Source: Draconibacterium orientale
GTDB taxonomy: Bacteria; Bacteroidota; Bacteroidia; Bacteroidales; Prolixibacteraceae
NCBI RefSeq assembly: GCF_000626635.1
Contig: NZ_CP007451.1
Location: forward strand, 2,356,001 to 2,420,000
Length of the DNA: 64,000 nucleotides
Direction of reading: 5' to 3'
Below, piece by piece: positions 34,086 through 43,539 of this stretch. How positions within the stretch are numbered: position 1 is the stretch's first letter; each line of letters begins with the position of its first letter. A program made the translations under genes and the position numbers. The notes below the pieces were generated by a model. That model was not told the origin of the DNA and searched no databases. It saw nothing but the letters and a program-made list of their open reading frames with translations.

Positions 34086-35570
34086 TTAAGGCAAAACAGT
34101 GTCGCCCATTAAGTAAGTATCTACTTCGCGGGCAGCGGCGCGACCTTCGTTAATGGCCCAAACCACCAACGATTGTCCGCGGCGTGAATCACCGGCAGCA
34201 AAAACCTTTTTAATGCTGGTTTTAAACTGGCCGTATTCGGCTTTGTAATTCGAACGTGCATCACGCTCCATATCAATCTCTTCGGCAATTTTGTCTTCCG
34301 GTCCTAAAAAGCCCATCGCCAACAGAACCAAGTCTGCCTTAATGTAACGTTCGGTACCCGGAACTGCCTGTGGCATTCTGCCGCCATTATCGGTTTTTAC
34401 CCAATCCACCTGAACGGTGTGTATAGCTTTTACTTTGCCGTTTTCACCTTCAATTTTGGTGGTCATTATCGAATATTTACGCGGATCTTTTCCTTTTGCA
34501 ACAATGGCCTCATGCTGGCCGTAATCGGTTTTTTCGTTGCCCGGCCACTCAGGCCATGGATTAGCATCGCTGTTACGTTCTTTTGGTGGCTGTGCCATAA
34601 TCTCCAACTGAGTTATGCTTTTGCAACCATGACGCAGCGATGTAGCAACACAGTCGGTACCGGTATCGCCACCACCAATTACAATTACGTTTTTATCTTT
34701 TGCAGAAATATAATTTCCATCTTCCAGTTTACTGTCGAGCAAACTTTTTGTGTTGGCTTTCAGAAACTCCATAGCGAAGTGTACGCCATCCAGTTCACGG
34801 CCTTCAACATTCAGGTCGCGTGGTTTTGTAGCTCCGGTGGTTAAAACAACTGCATCAAAATTGTCGAGCAGTTTTTTGGCACGAATGTCTTTTCCAACTT
34901 CAGTATTGGTTTTGAAAATAATACCTTCTGCTTCCAGGATATCAACACGACGTTGTACTACGTCTTTATCCAGTTTCATGTTTGGAATACCGTACATCAG
35001 CAAACCGCCAATACGGTCGTCGCGTTCGAAAACAGTAACGGTATGACCTGCTTTGTTCAACTGAGCAGCACATGCCAGTCCTGCCGGACCTGATCCTACT
35101 ACAGCAACTGTTTTTCCTGTGCGCGATTCCGGTGGCTCAGGAACTACCCAGCCCTGCTCGAACCCATTATCGATAATGGTACGTTCGTTGTCGTGAATTG
35201 TAACAGCCGGTTCGTTAATTCCCAACACACATCCTGCTTCGCAAGGTGCAGGACAAACTCTTCCTGTAAATTCAGGAAAGTTGTTAGTGTGGTGAAGACG
35301 TTCCAGTGCATCTTTCCACTGTCCTTTATAAATCAAATCGTTCCACTCAGGAATCAGGTTATAAACCGGACATCCCGATGCTCCGTTGTGTAATAGCTCT
35401 CCGCGATGACAGAATGGAACACCACAATCCATGCAGCGTGCCCCCTGTGTTTCACACGTTTCTTTATCGCGTAATATGTATACCTCGTTCCAATCTTTGA
35501 GGCGTTCCTCAATTTTTCGGGTTGGATTGGAAACTCTTTTATATTCTAAAAATCCTGTTGGCTTTCCCAT
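34086..35570 (-). CDS. gltD: Glutamate synthase (NADPH) small subunit
   Basis: 494 residues. The small subunit passes electrons from NADPH through FAD and 4Fe-4S clusters to the large subunit. The N-terminal cysteine sets are [18 protein letters not shown] and CPAPCEAGC. The FAD site is [17 protein letters not shown], the NADPH site [13 protein letters not shown], and the C-terminal FAD contact is [20 protein letters not shown]. It follows gltB by 19 bp on the minus strand, the usual operon. A 17-bp palindrome, TTGCCTTATTAAGGCAA at 34080-34096, overlaps its stop codon. Confidence 0.97.
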   Translation of the reverse strand: MGKPTGFLEYKRVSNPTRKIEERLKDWNEVYILRDKETCETQGARCMDCGVPFCHRGELLHNGASGCPVYNLIPEWNDLIYKGQWKDALERLHHTNNFPEFTGRVCPAPCEAGCVLGINEPAVTIHDNERTIIDNGFEQGWVVPEPPESRTGKTVAVVGSGPAGLACAAQLNKAGHTVTVFERDDRIGGLLMYGIPNMKLDKDVVQRRVDILEAEGIIFKTNTEVGKDIRAKKLLDNFDAVVLTTGATKPRDLNVEGRELDGVHFAMEFLKANTKSLLDSKLEDGNYISAKDKNVIVIGGGDTGTDCVATSLRHGCKSITQLEIMAQPPKERNSDANPWPEWPGNEKTDYGQHEAIVAKGKDPRKYSIMTTKIEGENGKVKAIHTVQVDWVKTDNGGRMPQAVPGTERYIKADLVLLAMGFLGPEDKIAEEIDMERDARSNYKAEYGQFKTSIKKVFAAGDSRRGQSLVVWAINEGRAAAREVDTYLMGDTVLP

Positions 35571-35589
35571 GTCTTAGCGTCTATAAAAA

Positions 35590-38500
35590 TTACAAATTGG
35601 CCAAATGCATATCAAATGCAGCATCAATAACATCCGACTCTTTTTCGTATTTACCCGATTTGCGGGCTTTTTCAATGTAGGTCAGCATTCGTTTGTAATC
35701 AGTAGGAATTACTTTCACAAACTTGCCTATTGTCTCTTCCCAGTCAGATAGAACATATTCAGCCACTGTCGATTCGGTTTTGTCCATATGTTTCTGGATC
35801 ATTGCTTTCAGTTCTTCCTGCTCTTCCTTATCCGTAACTCTTTCCAGCTGAATCATTCCCTTGTTACAAAGACTTGGGAAATCTCCATCAATGTCGAGAA
35901 CATAAGCAACGCCACCTGACATTCCTGCTCCAAAGTTTCGTCCTGTTTTTCCAAGAATAACAGTTTTTCCTCCCGTCATGTATTCGCAACCGTGGTCGCC
36001 AATACCTTCAACAACAACTTGTGCGCCCGAGTTACGAACACAGAAACGCTCGCCGGCAACACCGCGAATATAAGCTTCGCCGCCTGTTGCTCCGTAAAAA
36101 CAAACGTTACCTACAATGATGTTTTGTTCCGGGATAAACTGTACGTTTTTAGCCGGGTAGATGGATAAATGACCACCGGATAATCCTTTTCCGAAATAGT
36201 CGTTTGCATCTCCTTCAACTTCCAGTTCGATACCTTTACAAACAAATGCACCAAACGATTGTCCTGCCGATCCTTTCATTTTAAAATGGATGGTTCCGTC
36301 GGGCAATCCTTCTCCTTTATGTACTTTGGTTACTTCGTGCGACAGAACGGTACCAACACTTCGGTTGATATTTTTTATTTCGAATTGTGCCGACACTTTT
36401 TCGCCGTTCACAATTGCTTTTTGTGAAGCTTCAACGAGTTTCCAGTCGAGGATTTCTTCCAACTGGTGATCTTGTTTTTTGCTGCAGTAAAGACCTTCTT
36501 CCTGACCCATTTCTTCTTTATACAGAATCGGGCTCAGGTCAAGTCCTTTATATTTCCAGTGATCAATGTCGTCTTTAAACTTCAGGCACTGCGACTGACC
36601 AACCATTTCGTTAATTGAGCGGAAGCCCAGCTCTGCCATAATCTCACGAAGACCTTCAACAAGAAATTCGAAGTAGTTTACAACATGATCGGGATTACCT
36701 TTAAATTTACCACGCAATCTTTCGTTTTGTGTTGCGACACCTACAGGACAAGTGTTGCTGTGGCATTTACGCATCATTATACAGCCCTCAACAACCAATG
36801 CCATTGTGGCAACTCCCCACTCTTCAGCACCAAGCAATGTTGCAATAGCAAGGTCGCGCGATGTTTTCATCTGACCATCCGACTGAACAACAATACGGTT
36901 ACGTAAACGGTTGCGAACCAGCGTTTGGTGTGTTTCCGACAATCCAAGCTCCCACGGCAATCCGGCATGTTTGATCGAACTAAGTGGCGATGCACCTGTT
37001 CCTCCGTCGTATCCCGAGATAAGAACGGCATCAGCTTTTGCTTTACAAACTCCTGCAGCAACAGTACCTACACCGGTTTCAGAAACCAGTTTCACGTTAA
37101 TACGTGCATCGCGGTTACTGTTTTTCAGGTCGAAGATCAACTGCGCCAAATCCTCGATAGAATAGATATCGTGGTGTGGTGGAGGAGAAATCAATCCTAC
37201 ACCAGGAGTTGAGTTACGTGTGCGTCCGATCCAGCCATTAACTTTGTGGCCCGGAAGGTGACCACCTTCGCCCGGTTTTGCTCCCTGCGCCATTTTAATC
37301 TGCAACTCTTTGGCCTTGCTGAGGTAGTAGCTGTTTACTCCGAAACGTCCTGATGCGATCTGCTTGGTAGCCGAGCACATGTCGTCGCCGTTTGGCAGCT
37401 TGGTATAACGAATCGGGTCTTCACCACCTTCGCCCGAGTTTGATTTTGAACCAATGCGGTTCATGGCAATGGCCAGCGTAGTGTGTGCTTCCCACGAGAT
37501 AGAGCCAAACGACATTGCTCCCGTAGCAAAACGGGTAAGAATGCTTTCTGCCGGTTCTACTTCGTCGAGTGGAATCGACTGGCGGTCGGAAGTAAAGTCC
37601 ATCAATCCACGCAGAGTGAATGCGGCTTTGGCCTGATCGTCAACTACATTACAGTATTTTTTGTATTTCTCGTAATCGTTCTTTCTTGTTGCCTCCTGAA
37701 TCAGTTGAATGGCTTCAGGACTCAGCAAGTGGCGCTCGCCATCTTTACGCCAGTGGTATTCGCCACCCGGCTCCAAAACTTTCGCTCCGCCCTGGCGGGT
37801 AGGGAATCCCTGACGATGACGCATCATTGCTTCTTTGGCAATGTCGTCAAGACTCAGACCTTCAACACGGCTAACGGTTCCGGTAAAGTACTTGTCAATT
37901 ACTTCCTGCTTGATTCCAACAGCTTCAAAGATCTGTGCTCCCTGGTACGATGCCAGGGTTGAAATACCCATTTTCGAGAATACTTTCAACAGTCCGCCGC
38001 CAATGGCTTTTACGTAGTTTTGTATTGCCTGATCTTTGGTAATGTCTCCCAATGCTCCTTCATCAACCAGATTCTTGATGGTATCAATTGCCATGTATGG
38101 ATTTACGGCAGAAACTCCATAGCCCAACAAGGTAGCAAAATGGTGTACTTCGCGCACATCGCCGGCTTCCATAATAATGTCGGCTTTTCCGCGCTTTCCA
38201 ACACGGATTAAGTGGTGGTGAACAGCCGAAGCTGCCAGTAACGAAGGAATAGGCGCATGGTCGGTGCTAACCGCAAAGTCGGAGAGCAAAATGATTGAAT
38301 AAGCTTCGTCAATCGCATCTTCAACATACTGACACAAACGCTCCAGTTTGGTTTCCAGCGTTCCTTCTTTTCCATCGGCGTGGAAAACAATGCTGATCTT
38401 TTTGGTTTGGAAATGTGTGTGATCCACGTACGCCAGTTTAATCAACTGCTCGTTGGTTAAAACAGGCTGGTGAACTGCAATCCTGCGACAGTGTTCAGGC

Positions 38501-40182
38501 GACTCTGTCAGAATATTTTTAAAACCACCCAGATAGGTACGCAAATCCATTACAATACGTTCCCTGATGGGGTCGATTGGCGGATTGGTAACCTGGGCGA
38601 ATAATTGTTTAAAGTAGTGCGACAAATGCACCGGACGATCTGAAAGAACAGCCAGCGGGTTGTCGGCGCCCATTGAGCCAAGGGCTTCGCTTCCGTTCAT
38701 TGCCATCGGTTTCAGGATTACCTCAATATCTTCGTGGGTGAATCCGAAAGCTTTTTGGCGTTTAAATACCGTTTTCTTATCCGGCTCTTTTAATTCCAGG
38801 TCAGGAATAAAAGGAAGTTCGTCCAGGTAAGTCATATTTTCTTTTACCCATTCGCCATAAGGTTGGCTGGAACAAATTTCAGCTTTAACTTCTTCGTCAG
38901 AAATAATGCGGCCTTGTTCCAAATCGGCAACAAACATTTTTCCCGGTTGCAAACGACCTCTGATCTTTACCTGGTCGTGCGGAACATCGATTGCTCCGGT
39001 TTCTGACGACATTATTAATGTGTCATCTTCGGTAAGGCAATAACGCGACGGGCGCAAACCGTTACGGTCGAGTGTTGCTCCAACCAAAACACCATCAGTA
39101 AAACATACCGATGCCGGGCCATCCCATGGTTCCATCATAGCCGAATAGAATTCGTAGAACTCTTTCTTTTTCGTATCCATATCCGGATTATTTTGCCATG
39201 CTTCAGGAATAAGCATCATCATTACATGTGGTAACGATCGTCCGCTTAGCACAAGCATTTCAATGGCCATATCGAGGTTGGCACTGTCCGAATCTCTTAA
39301 ATCACAGATCGGGAAGATCATCTCCAACTCTTCTTTTGTAAATTTCGAGCACTCCAAAAGCACTTCGCGGGCACGCATCCAGTTGATGTTACCCTTGTTG
39401 GTATTGATTTCGCCGTTGTGTGCGATGTAGCGGAAAGGCTGCGACAGTTTCCACGATGGGAAAGTGTTGGTTGAAAAGCGCGAGTGTACCAACGAAATGG
39501 CACTTACGGCCAATGGGTTGGTAAGATCTTTAAAATACAACGAAACCTGCTCGGTTGTTAACTGACCTTTATAAATGATGGTTTTATAGGAACACGAAAT
39601 TATATTCATTCCGTTGTAGCCAATTCCGGCAACCGACTCGCGAACCAGTTTTTCGGTGTATTTTCTGAAAACAAAAAGTTTGCGGTCGAACTCGCCCTCC
39701 GACATGCCATCGGGTTTGCCAATGAACAATTGCTGTACATAGGGTTCCGAAGCCAGTGAATCGCGTCCCAGGTCTGAATTGTCAACCGGAACTTTACGAT
39801 AGCCCAGATAAGGTAGTCCAAATTTCTTTAGATTTCGTCCGATAATATCTTTACACTCTGAACGTTTACGGTCCTCCTTGGGGAAGAAAATCATGGCCAC
39901 GCCATATTCGCCAAACTGAGGTAATTTAATGTCCTGTTTCGGACATTCTTCCATAAAAAGTTCATGTGGAATTTGTAGTAATATCCCTGCACCGTCACCG
40001 CTTTTTATATCAAACCCGGTACCCCCGCGATGTTCCATGCGAGCCAGCATCGACAAAGCATCAGAAATCACACTGTGTTTCTTTCTGCCTTTAAGGTTTG
40101 CTACAAACCCGATACCACAACTCCCATGTTCAAATTCAGGGCGGTACAATCCCTTTGTTACAGGTTTTTTTGTCTGCATCAT
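35590..40182 (-). CDS. gltB: Glutamate synthase large subunit
   Basis: About 1530 residues. It transfers the amide of glutamine to 2-oxoglutarate, giving two glutamates. Domain order: N-terminal glutaminase whose nucleophile cysteine is in FEHGSCGIGFVANLKG after a ~20-residue propeptide, central domain, FMN-binding synthase domain (GAKPGEGGHLPGHKV, SGYDGGTGASP), the 3Fe-4S motif MRKCHSNTCPVGVATQ and the C-terminal GXGXG helix domain (GATGGEAYIRG, VVEGIGDHGCEYMTGG). The frame extends to GTG 40209, but ATG 40182 has a good ribosome site (AAAGGA) and is preferred. The product feeds the nearby arginine, proline and histidine genes. Confidence 0.97.
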   Translation of the reverse strand: MMQTKKPVTKGLYRPEFEHGSCGIGFVANLKGRKKHSVISDALSMLARMEHRGGTGFDIKSGDGAGILLQIPHELFMEECPKQDIKLPQFGEYGVAMIFFPKEDRKRSECKDIIGRNLKKFGLPYLGYRKVPVDNSDLGRDSLASEPYVQQLFIGKPDGMSEGEFDRKLFVFRKYTEKLVRESVAGIGYNGMNIISCSYKTIIYKGQLTTEQVSLYFKDLTNPLAVSAISLVHSRFSTNTFPSWKLSQPFRYIAHNGEINTNKGNINWMRAREVLLECSKFTKEELEMIFPICDLRDSDSANLDMAIEMLVLSGRSLPHVMMMLIPEAWQNNPDMDTKKKEFYEFYSAMMEPWDGPASVCFTDGVLVGATLDRNGLRPSRYCLTEDDTLIMSSETGAIDVPHDQVKIRGRLQPGKMFVADLEQGRIISDEEVKAEICSSQPYGEWVKENMTYLDELPFIPDLELKEPDKKTVFKRQKAFGFTHEDIEVILKPMAMNGSEALGSMGADNPLAVLSDRPVHLSHYFKQLFAQVTNPPIDPIRERIVMDLRTYLGGFKNILTESPEHCRRIAVHQPVLTNEQLIKLAYVDHTHFQTKKISIVFHADGKEGTLETKLERLCQYVEDAIDEAYSIILLSDFAVSTDHAPIPSLLAASAVHHHLIRVGKRGKADIIMEAGDVREVHHFATLLGYGVSAVNPYMAIDTIKNLVDEGALGDITKDQAIQNYVKAIGGGLLKVFSKMGISTLASYQGAQIFEAVGIKQEVIDKYFTGTVSRVEGLSLDDIAKEAMMRHRQGFPTRQGGAKVLEPGGEYHWRKDGERHLLSPEAIQLIQEATRKNDYEKYKKYCNVVDDQAKAAFTLRGLMDFTSDRQSIPLDEVEPAESILTRFATGAMSFGSISWEAHTTLAIAMNRIGSKSNSGEGGEDPIRYTKLPNGDDMCSATKQIASGRFGVNSYYLSKAKELQIKMAQGAKPGEGGHLPGHKVNGWIGRTRNSTPGVGLISPPPHHDIYSIEDLAQLIFDLKNSNRDARINVKLVSETGVGTVAAGVCKAKADAVLISGYDGGTGASPLSSIKHAGLPWELGLSETHQTLVRNRLRNRIVVQSDGQMKTSRDLAIATLLGAEEWGVATMALVVEGCIMMRKCHSNTCPVGVATQNERLRGKFKGNPDHVVNYFEFLVEGLREIMAELGFRSINEMVGQSQCLKFKDDIDHWKYKGLDLSPILYKEEMGQEEGLYCSKKQDHQLEEILDWKLVEASQKAIVNGEKVSAQFEIKNINRSVGTVLSHEVTKVHKGEGLPDGTIHFKMKGSAGQSFGAFVCKGIELEVEGDANDYFGKGLSGGHLSIYPAKNVQFIPEQNIIVGNVCFYGATGGEAYIRGVAGERFCVRNSGAQVVVEGIGDHGCEYMTGGKTVILGKTGRNFGAGMSGGVAYVLDIDGDFPSLCNKGMIQLERVTDKEEQEELKAMIQKHMDKTESTVAEYVLSDWEETIGKFVKVIPTDYKRMLTYIEKARKSGKYEKESDVIDAAFDMHLANL

Positions 40183-40449
40183 TTTTTCCTTTCTCTTTAA
40201 AATTCGCACTAGCGCAGCAATTGGCTGCTGTCAATGCCGAATTACTGCAAAATTGTAAGCCAAAATCCCGTTTTTACTTACGAAGTGAAATCAAAAATAA
40301 TCAAAGAGGTGTGTATTCGCAATCTTACCAGGTGTAAATTGTGTTTAATAACATACAATTAACCTTGAGAAAAATCATAAAAAACGTAAATCCTTTCTAT
40401 GTATTTTTTATGAGTCTGACATTTGTTGGGATTCAAATAACCTTAAATC

Positions 40450-41781
40450 TTACTGAAGCAGGTTTCTTTTTGCTTCTTCAATTTTGTTAAATAGAAATTT
40501 TTTAATGATTTCCTCTTTCTTATTTGAAATACTATCCAGACACAAATTTCCGATGCTCCCTTCGTGGGTGTGGTTTACGGATTTTTCGGGCGCAAAGTTT
40601 CCCGCTTCAATTTGAGCACCAATTTGTTTGTAGGCCTCGCGGAATGGAACTCCTTGTAGCACCAGTTTGTTTACTTCCTCAACGCTAAACAGGTAGTTGT
40701 ATTTGTCATCGTTAAGTATTTCGGTGTTTACCGACATTTTATCGATAGCCAGGCTAACAATATTCAGGCAGTCGTTCATTTCTTTAAACGACGGAAGGAA
40801 AACTTCCTTCACCATTTGCAGGTCGCGGAAGTAACCGCTTGGCAGGTTATTAATAATTAAGCCGATTTGTGCCGGAACGCCTTGTAGTTTATTACAGCGG
40901 GCACGGGTGAGCTCAAAAACATCGGGATTTTTTTTGTGGGGCATAATGCTCGAGCCCGTAGTAAACTCGGTGGGCAGGCTCACAAAGTTGAAATTCTGAC
41001 TCATAAACAAACAAACATCGTAAGCCAGTTTCGATAGTGTGCCGGCAATGTTTGCTATGGCAAACGAAACAATTTTTTCAACCTTTCCACGCCCCATTTG
41101 CGCATAAACCACGTTGTAGTTCATGTTGTTAAATCCGAGCAGGTCGGTTGTTAACTGGCGGTTTAGCGGGAATGACGAGCCATAACCGGCTGCCGAGCCC
41201 AATGGGTTTTGATTGGTAATGTTAAAAGCCGACAAAAGCAATTCCAAATCGTCAGACAAGCTCTCGGCGTAGGCGCTAAACCACAATCCAAACGACGATG
41301 GCATGGCCACCTGCAGGTGAGTGTAGCCCGGCATTAAAATGTCTTTTGTTTCTTCGGCGCGTTTTAACAGAATGTCGATGAGGCCCGAGGTTGTTTCGGC
41401 AATTTCGTTAATGGCATCGCGGGTAAACAGTTTCAGGTCGAGTAAAACCTGGTCGTTACGCGAGCGTCCGCTGTGAATTTTTTTACCGAGGTCGCCCAGT
41501 TTTTCGGTAAGCATAAATTCAACCTGAGAGTGTACATCTTCAACGCCTTCTTCAATCGTAAATTCTCCTTTTTCGGCAATAGCATAAAGGTTTTTCAACT
41601 CGGACAGAAGTGTTGGAAGCTGATCTTTTTCAATTAGCCCTACCGATTCGAGCATGGTTACGTGTGCCATTGAGCCCAAAATGTCGTGTGTGGCCAAAAA
41701 CAGATCCAGTTCGCGATCTTTACCAACAGTAAATTCTTCTATTGCCTTGTTAACAGGTGTACCTTTATCCCAGAGTTTCAT
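40450..41781 (-). CDS. argH: Argininosuccinate lyase
   Basis: 443 residues. It splits argininosuccinate into arginine and fumarate, the last step of the pathway. The superfamily signature GSSIMPHKKNPDVFEL is present, as are HSGRSRNDQVLLDLKL and MPGYTHLQVAMPSSFG. The open frame reaches back to 41865, but those 28 residues are not family-like and overlap the leader; ATG 41781 (MKLWDKGTPV) is the start. It is separated from the main arg cluster at 53-62 kb by about 11 kb. A TAnnTTTG element lies 90 bp upstream. Confidence 0.95.
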   Translation of the reverse strand: MKLWDKGTPVNKAIEEFTVGKDRELDLFLATHDILGSMAHVTMLESVGLIEKDQLPTLLSELKNLYAIAEKGEFTIEEGVEDVHSQVEFMLTEKLGDLGKKIHSGRSRNDQVLLDLKLFTRDAINEIAETTSGLIDILLKRAEETKDILMPGYTHLQVAMPSSFGLWFSAYAESLSDDLELLLSAFNITNQNPLGSAAGYGSSFPLNRQLTTDLLGFNNMNYNVVYAQMGRGKVEKIVSFAIANIAGTLSKLAYDVCLFMSQNFNFVSLPTEFTTGSSIMPHKKNPDVFELTRARCNKLQGVPAQIGLIINNLPSGYFRDLQMVKEVFLPSFKEMNDCLNIVSLAIDKMSVNTEILNDDKYNYLFSVEEVNKLVLQGVPFREAYKQIGAQIEAGNFAPEKSVNHTHEGSIGNLCLDSISNKKEEIIKKFLFNKIEEAKRNLLQ

Positions 41782-41872
41782 TTTAAAATCGTTTGAATAC
41801 GGCAGGCAGGTTGTGGAGCGAAATCCCGAATGCAACGCTGATGCCACTATTGTTACTAACTGCAAAGATAAA

Positions 41873-41880
41873 ATTTCAAA
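41873..41880 (-). promoter_or_regulatory. Probable -7 promoter element of argH
   Basis: On the minus strand the sequence reads TATCTTTG, matching TAnnTTTG. Transcription would start near 41866 and give a leader of about 85 nt, which also explains the non-conserved codons upstream of ATG 41781. Confidence 0.4.
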
Positions 41881-42079
41881 TGAAAGCTTCTTTCATTTTG
41901 CCTGAACTAAAGCCTATTGATAACATGCAGAACTGAGCGATGAAACCCGGTGTGGGAAATGGACGTTAGATAAGCTTATTTGAAAGCGATTTTTCTGAGG
42001 TAATATTATTAGATTTGCACTTCGTTATTGGTAGCCCTGATGACGAAGCTATTGGGGTTTTACCGGAAAAATTTAAACA

Positions 42080-42736
42080 ATGAAGAGAGTATTTTTTATT
42101 ATATCTTACCTGATTATTGCTGTTGCTTTATACTCGGCAGCAAGTTTTTATTTCAATTACGATTTTTGCCACACAATGGTAGCCGAAGATGGCCCGCTTG
42201 AAAACCTTACAGCGCTGGGTTTGCTCCTGATATCGGTATTGTTTGCTATTCGGCTGTTCAAGCAGTATAAAGACAGGAACAAGCTTTGGGTTGCTTTGAG
42301 TTTGATCATTATTATTGGTACATTTTTCGGTTTTGGCGAAGAAATTTCCTGGGGGCAAAGGATATTCTCTGTTGAGACTAAGGGATTTTTTGCCCAACAT
42401 AATTTTCAGGGCGAGACCAACCTGCATAACCTGGAGATAGGTGGTGTAAACCTGAATAAACTGATTTTCTCGACCGGGCTGGTAGTGGTTTTCGGAACTT
42501 ATTTTGTTTTAACACTTCTGCTGTATAATAAGTGGCCTTTTTTCACACGAACAATCGATTTGTGGGGTATTCCTGTTCCCAAAATCAAATACTCGGTACT
42601 AATATTGGTGTGTACAGCTATCGTTTTACTTATTCCGGAAAGACGAATATGGGAGCTGTGGGAGGCTATATTTGTTACTGTTTTACTGTTGGTATTTATC
42701 GATCCTTATAATTCGAAAGAGGCACTTCTTTCTTAA
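42080..42736 (+). CDS. Uncharacterised membrane protein with EEISWGQRIF motif, copy 1
   Basis: 218 residues with about six membrane segments. I recognise the pattern but no function: an acidic loop VAEDGPLENLTA after the first span, then FGFGEEISWGQRIFSV at the end of the third span and NFQGETNLHNLEIGGVNLNK in the next loop. The charged residues close to membrane edges (ED, EE, R, H) look like an active site rather than a channel. A clear paralog lies convergently 45 bp away at 42781-43467. No link to the neighbouring argH is implied. Confidence 0.8.
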   Translation: MKRVFFIISYLIIAVALYSAASFYFNYDFCHTMVAEDGPLENLTALGLLLISVLFAIRLFKQYKDRNKLWVALSLIIIIGTFFGFGEEISWGQRIFSVETKGFFAQHNFQGETNLHNLEIGGVNLNKLIFSTGLVVVFGTYFVLTLLLYNKWPFFTRTIDLWGIPVPKIKYSVLILVCTAIVLLIPERRIWELWEAIFVTVLLLVFIDPYNSKEALLS

Positions 42737-42780
42737 GAACAAACTTTTCAGGAAATTAAAGTTGTTGGATTTAGCCAGCC

Positions 42781-43467
42781 TTAACTGGTTAAACTGACAT
42801 TCTTAATTGTTTTTGCCGGATTAATCAGAATTAAAAACAGGATTCCGGTTAATGCGAGTTCGTGTAGTTCGCTTTCTTTAATCAAATTTATGGCTAACGG
42901 AATAAAGGTGTTAACCGCCAGTAGAACTATAATATGATGCAGCCGTGGAATCGGAACTCCAAAATCAATTACCAGTTTTCGAATGGCTTTCACCTTCCAG
43001 GTGAGTAATGGCAGAATAATAAAGTAACTAATTAGCGCAACAAACATCAGTTTCGAAAAGATGAGGATGTTTAAATCAACTCCGCCAATTTCAAGGTTGT
43101 GCAGGTTGGTTTCGCCCTGGTAGTTGTTTTGCATAAAATATTCGCCGGATTGTACCGAAAAAATTCGTTGTCCCCACGAAATTTCTTCTCCCAGTCCGAA
43201 AAAGAAAACAAAAGAGGCAAGTGCATTAAAAATTACTTTTTTCCCGCTTTTCTGTTTTTTTGCTTTCACTGCTTTGCTGGCAAAAAGTATCGACCCTAAA
43301 AGTAAAAACAGGGCAGTTAAGTATTCTACCCAACCATCCTCGCGAATAACTTTATCAAAAGCTTCTTGTCCAAAATTGCTTTGGCTTTTTCCATAAGCCA
43401 CAAAACCAATAATCACGGAATAAACTATAATATCGAGAATTGTAATCCACGAAATATTTTTCTTCAT
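42781..43467 (-). CDS. Uncharacterised membrane protein with EEISWGQRIF motif, copy 2
   Basis: 228 residues, about six spans. It repeats the layout of the previous gene: VIREDGWVEYLTALFLL, FGLGEEISWGQRIFSVQSG and NNYQGETNLHNLEIGGVDLN. Outside these blocks the two differ widely, so they are old duplicates. They face each other tail to tail, and this gene is divergent from the ArnT-like glycosyltransferase at 43540, with which it shares a 72-bp promoter region. Function unknown. Confidence 0.8.
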   Translation of the reverse strand: MKKNISWITILDIIVYSVIIGFVAYGKSQSNFGQEAFDKVIREDGWVEYLTALFLLLGSILFASKAVKAKKQKSGKKVIFNALASFVFFFGLGEEISWGQRIFSVQSGEYFMQNNYQGETNLHNLEIGGVDLNILIFSKLMFVALISYFIILPLLTWKVKAIRKLVIDFGVPIPRLHHIIVLLAVNTFIPLAINLIKESELHELALTGILFLILINPAKTIKNVSLTS

Positions 43468-43539
43468 TTGTATTCAAATTAAAAATGTGGGCGTAAAATT
43501 AGTATTTTTTGTTTTTACGCTTGCTATAATTCAGCACTA

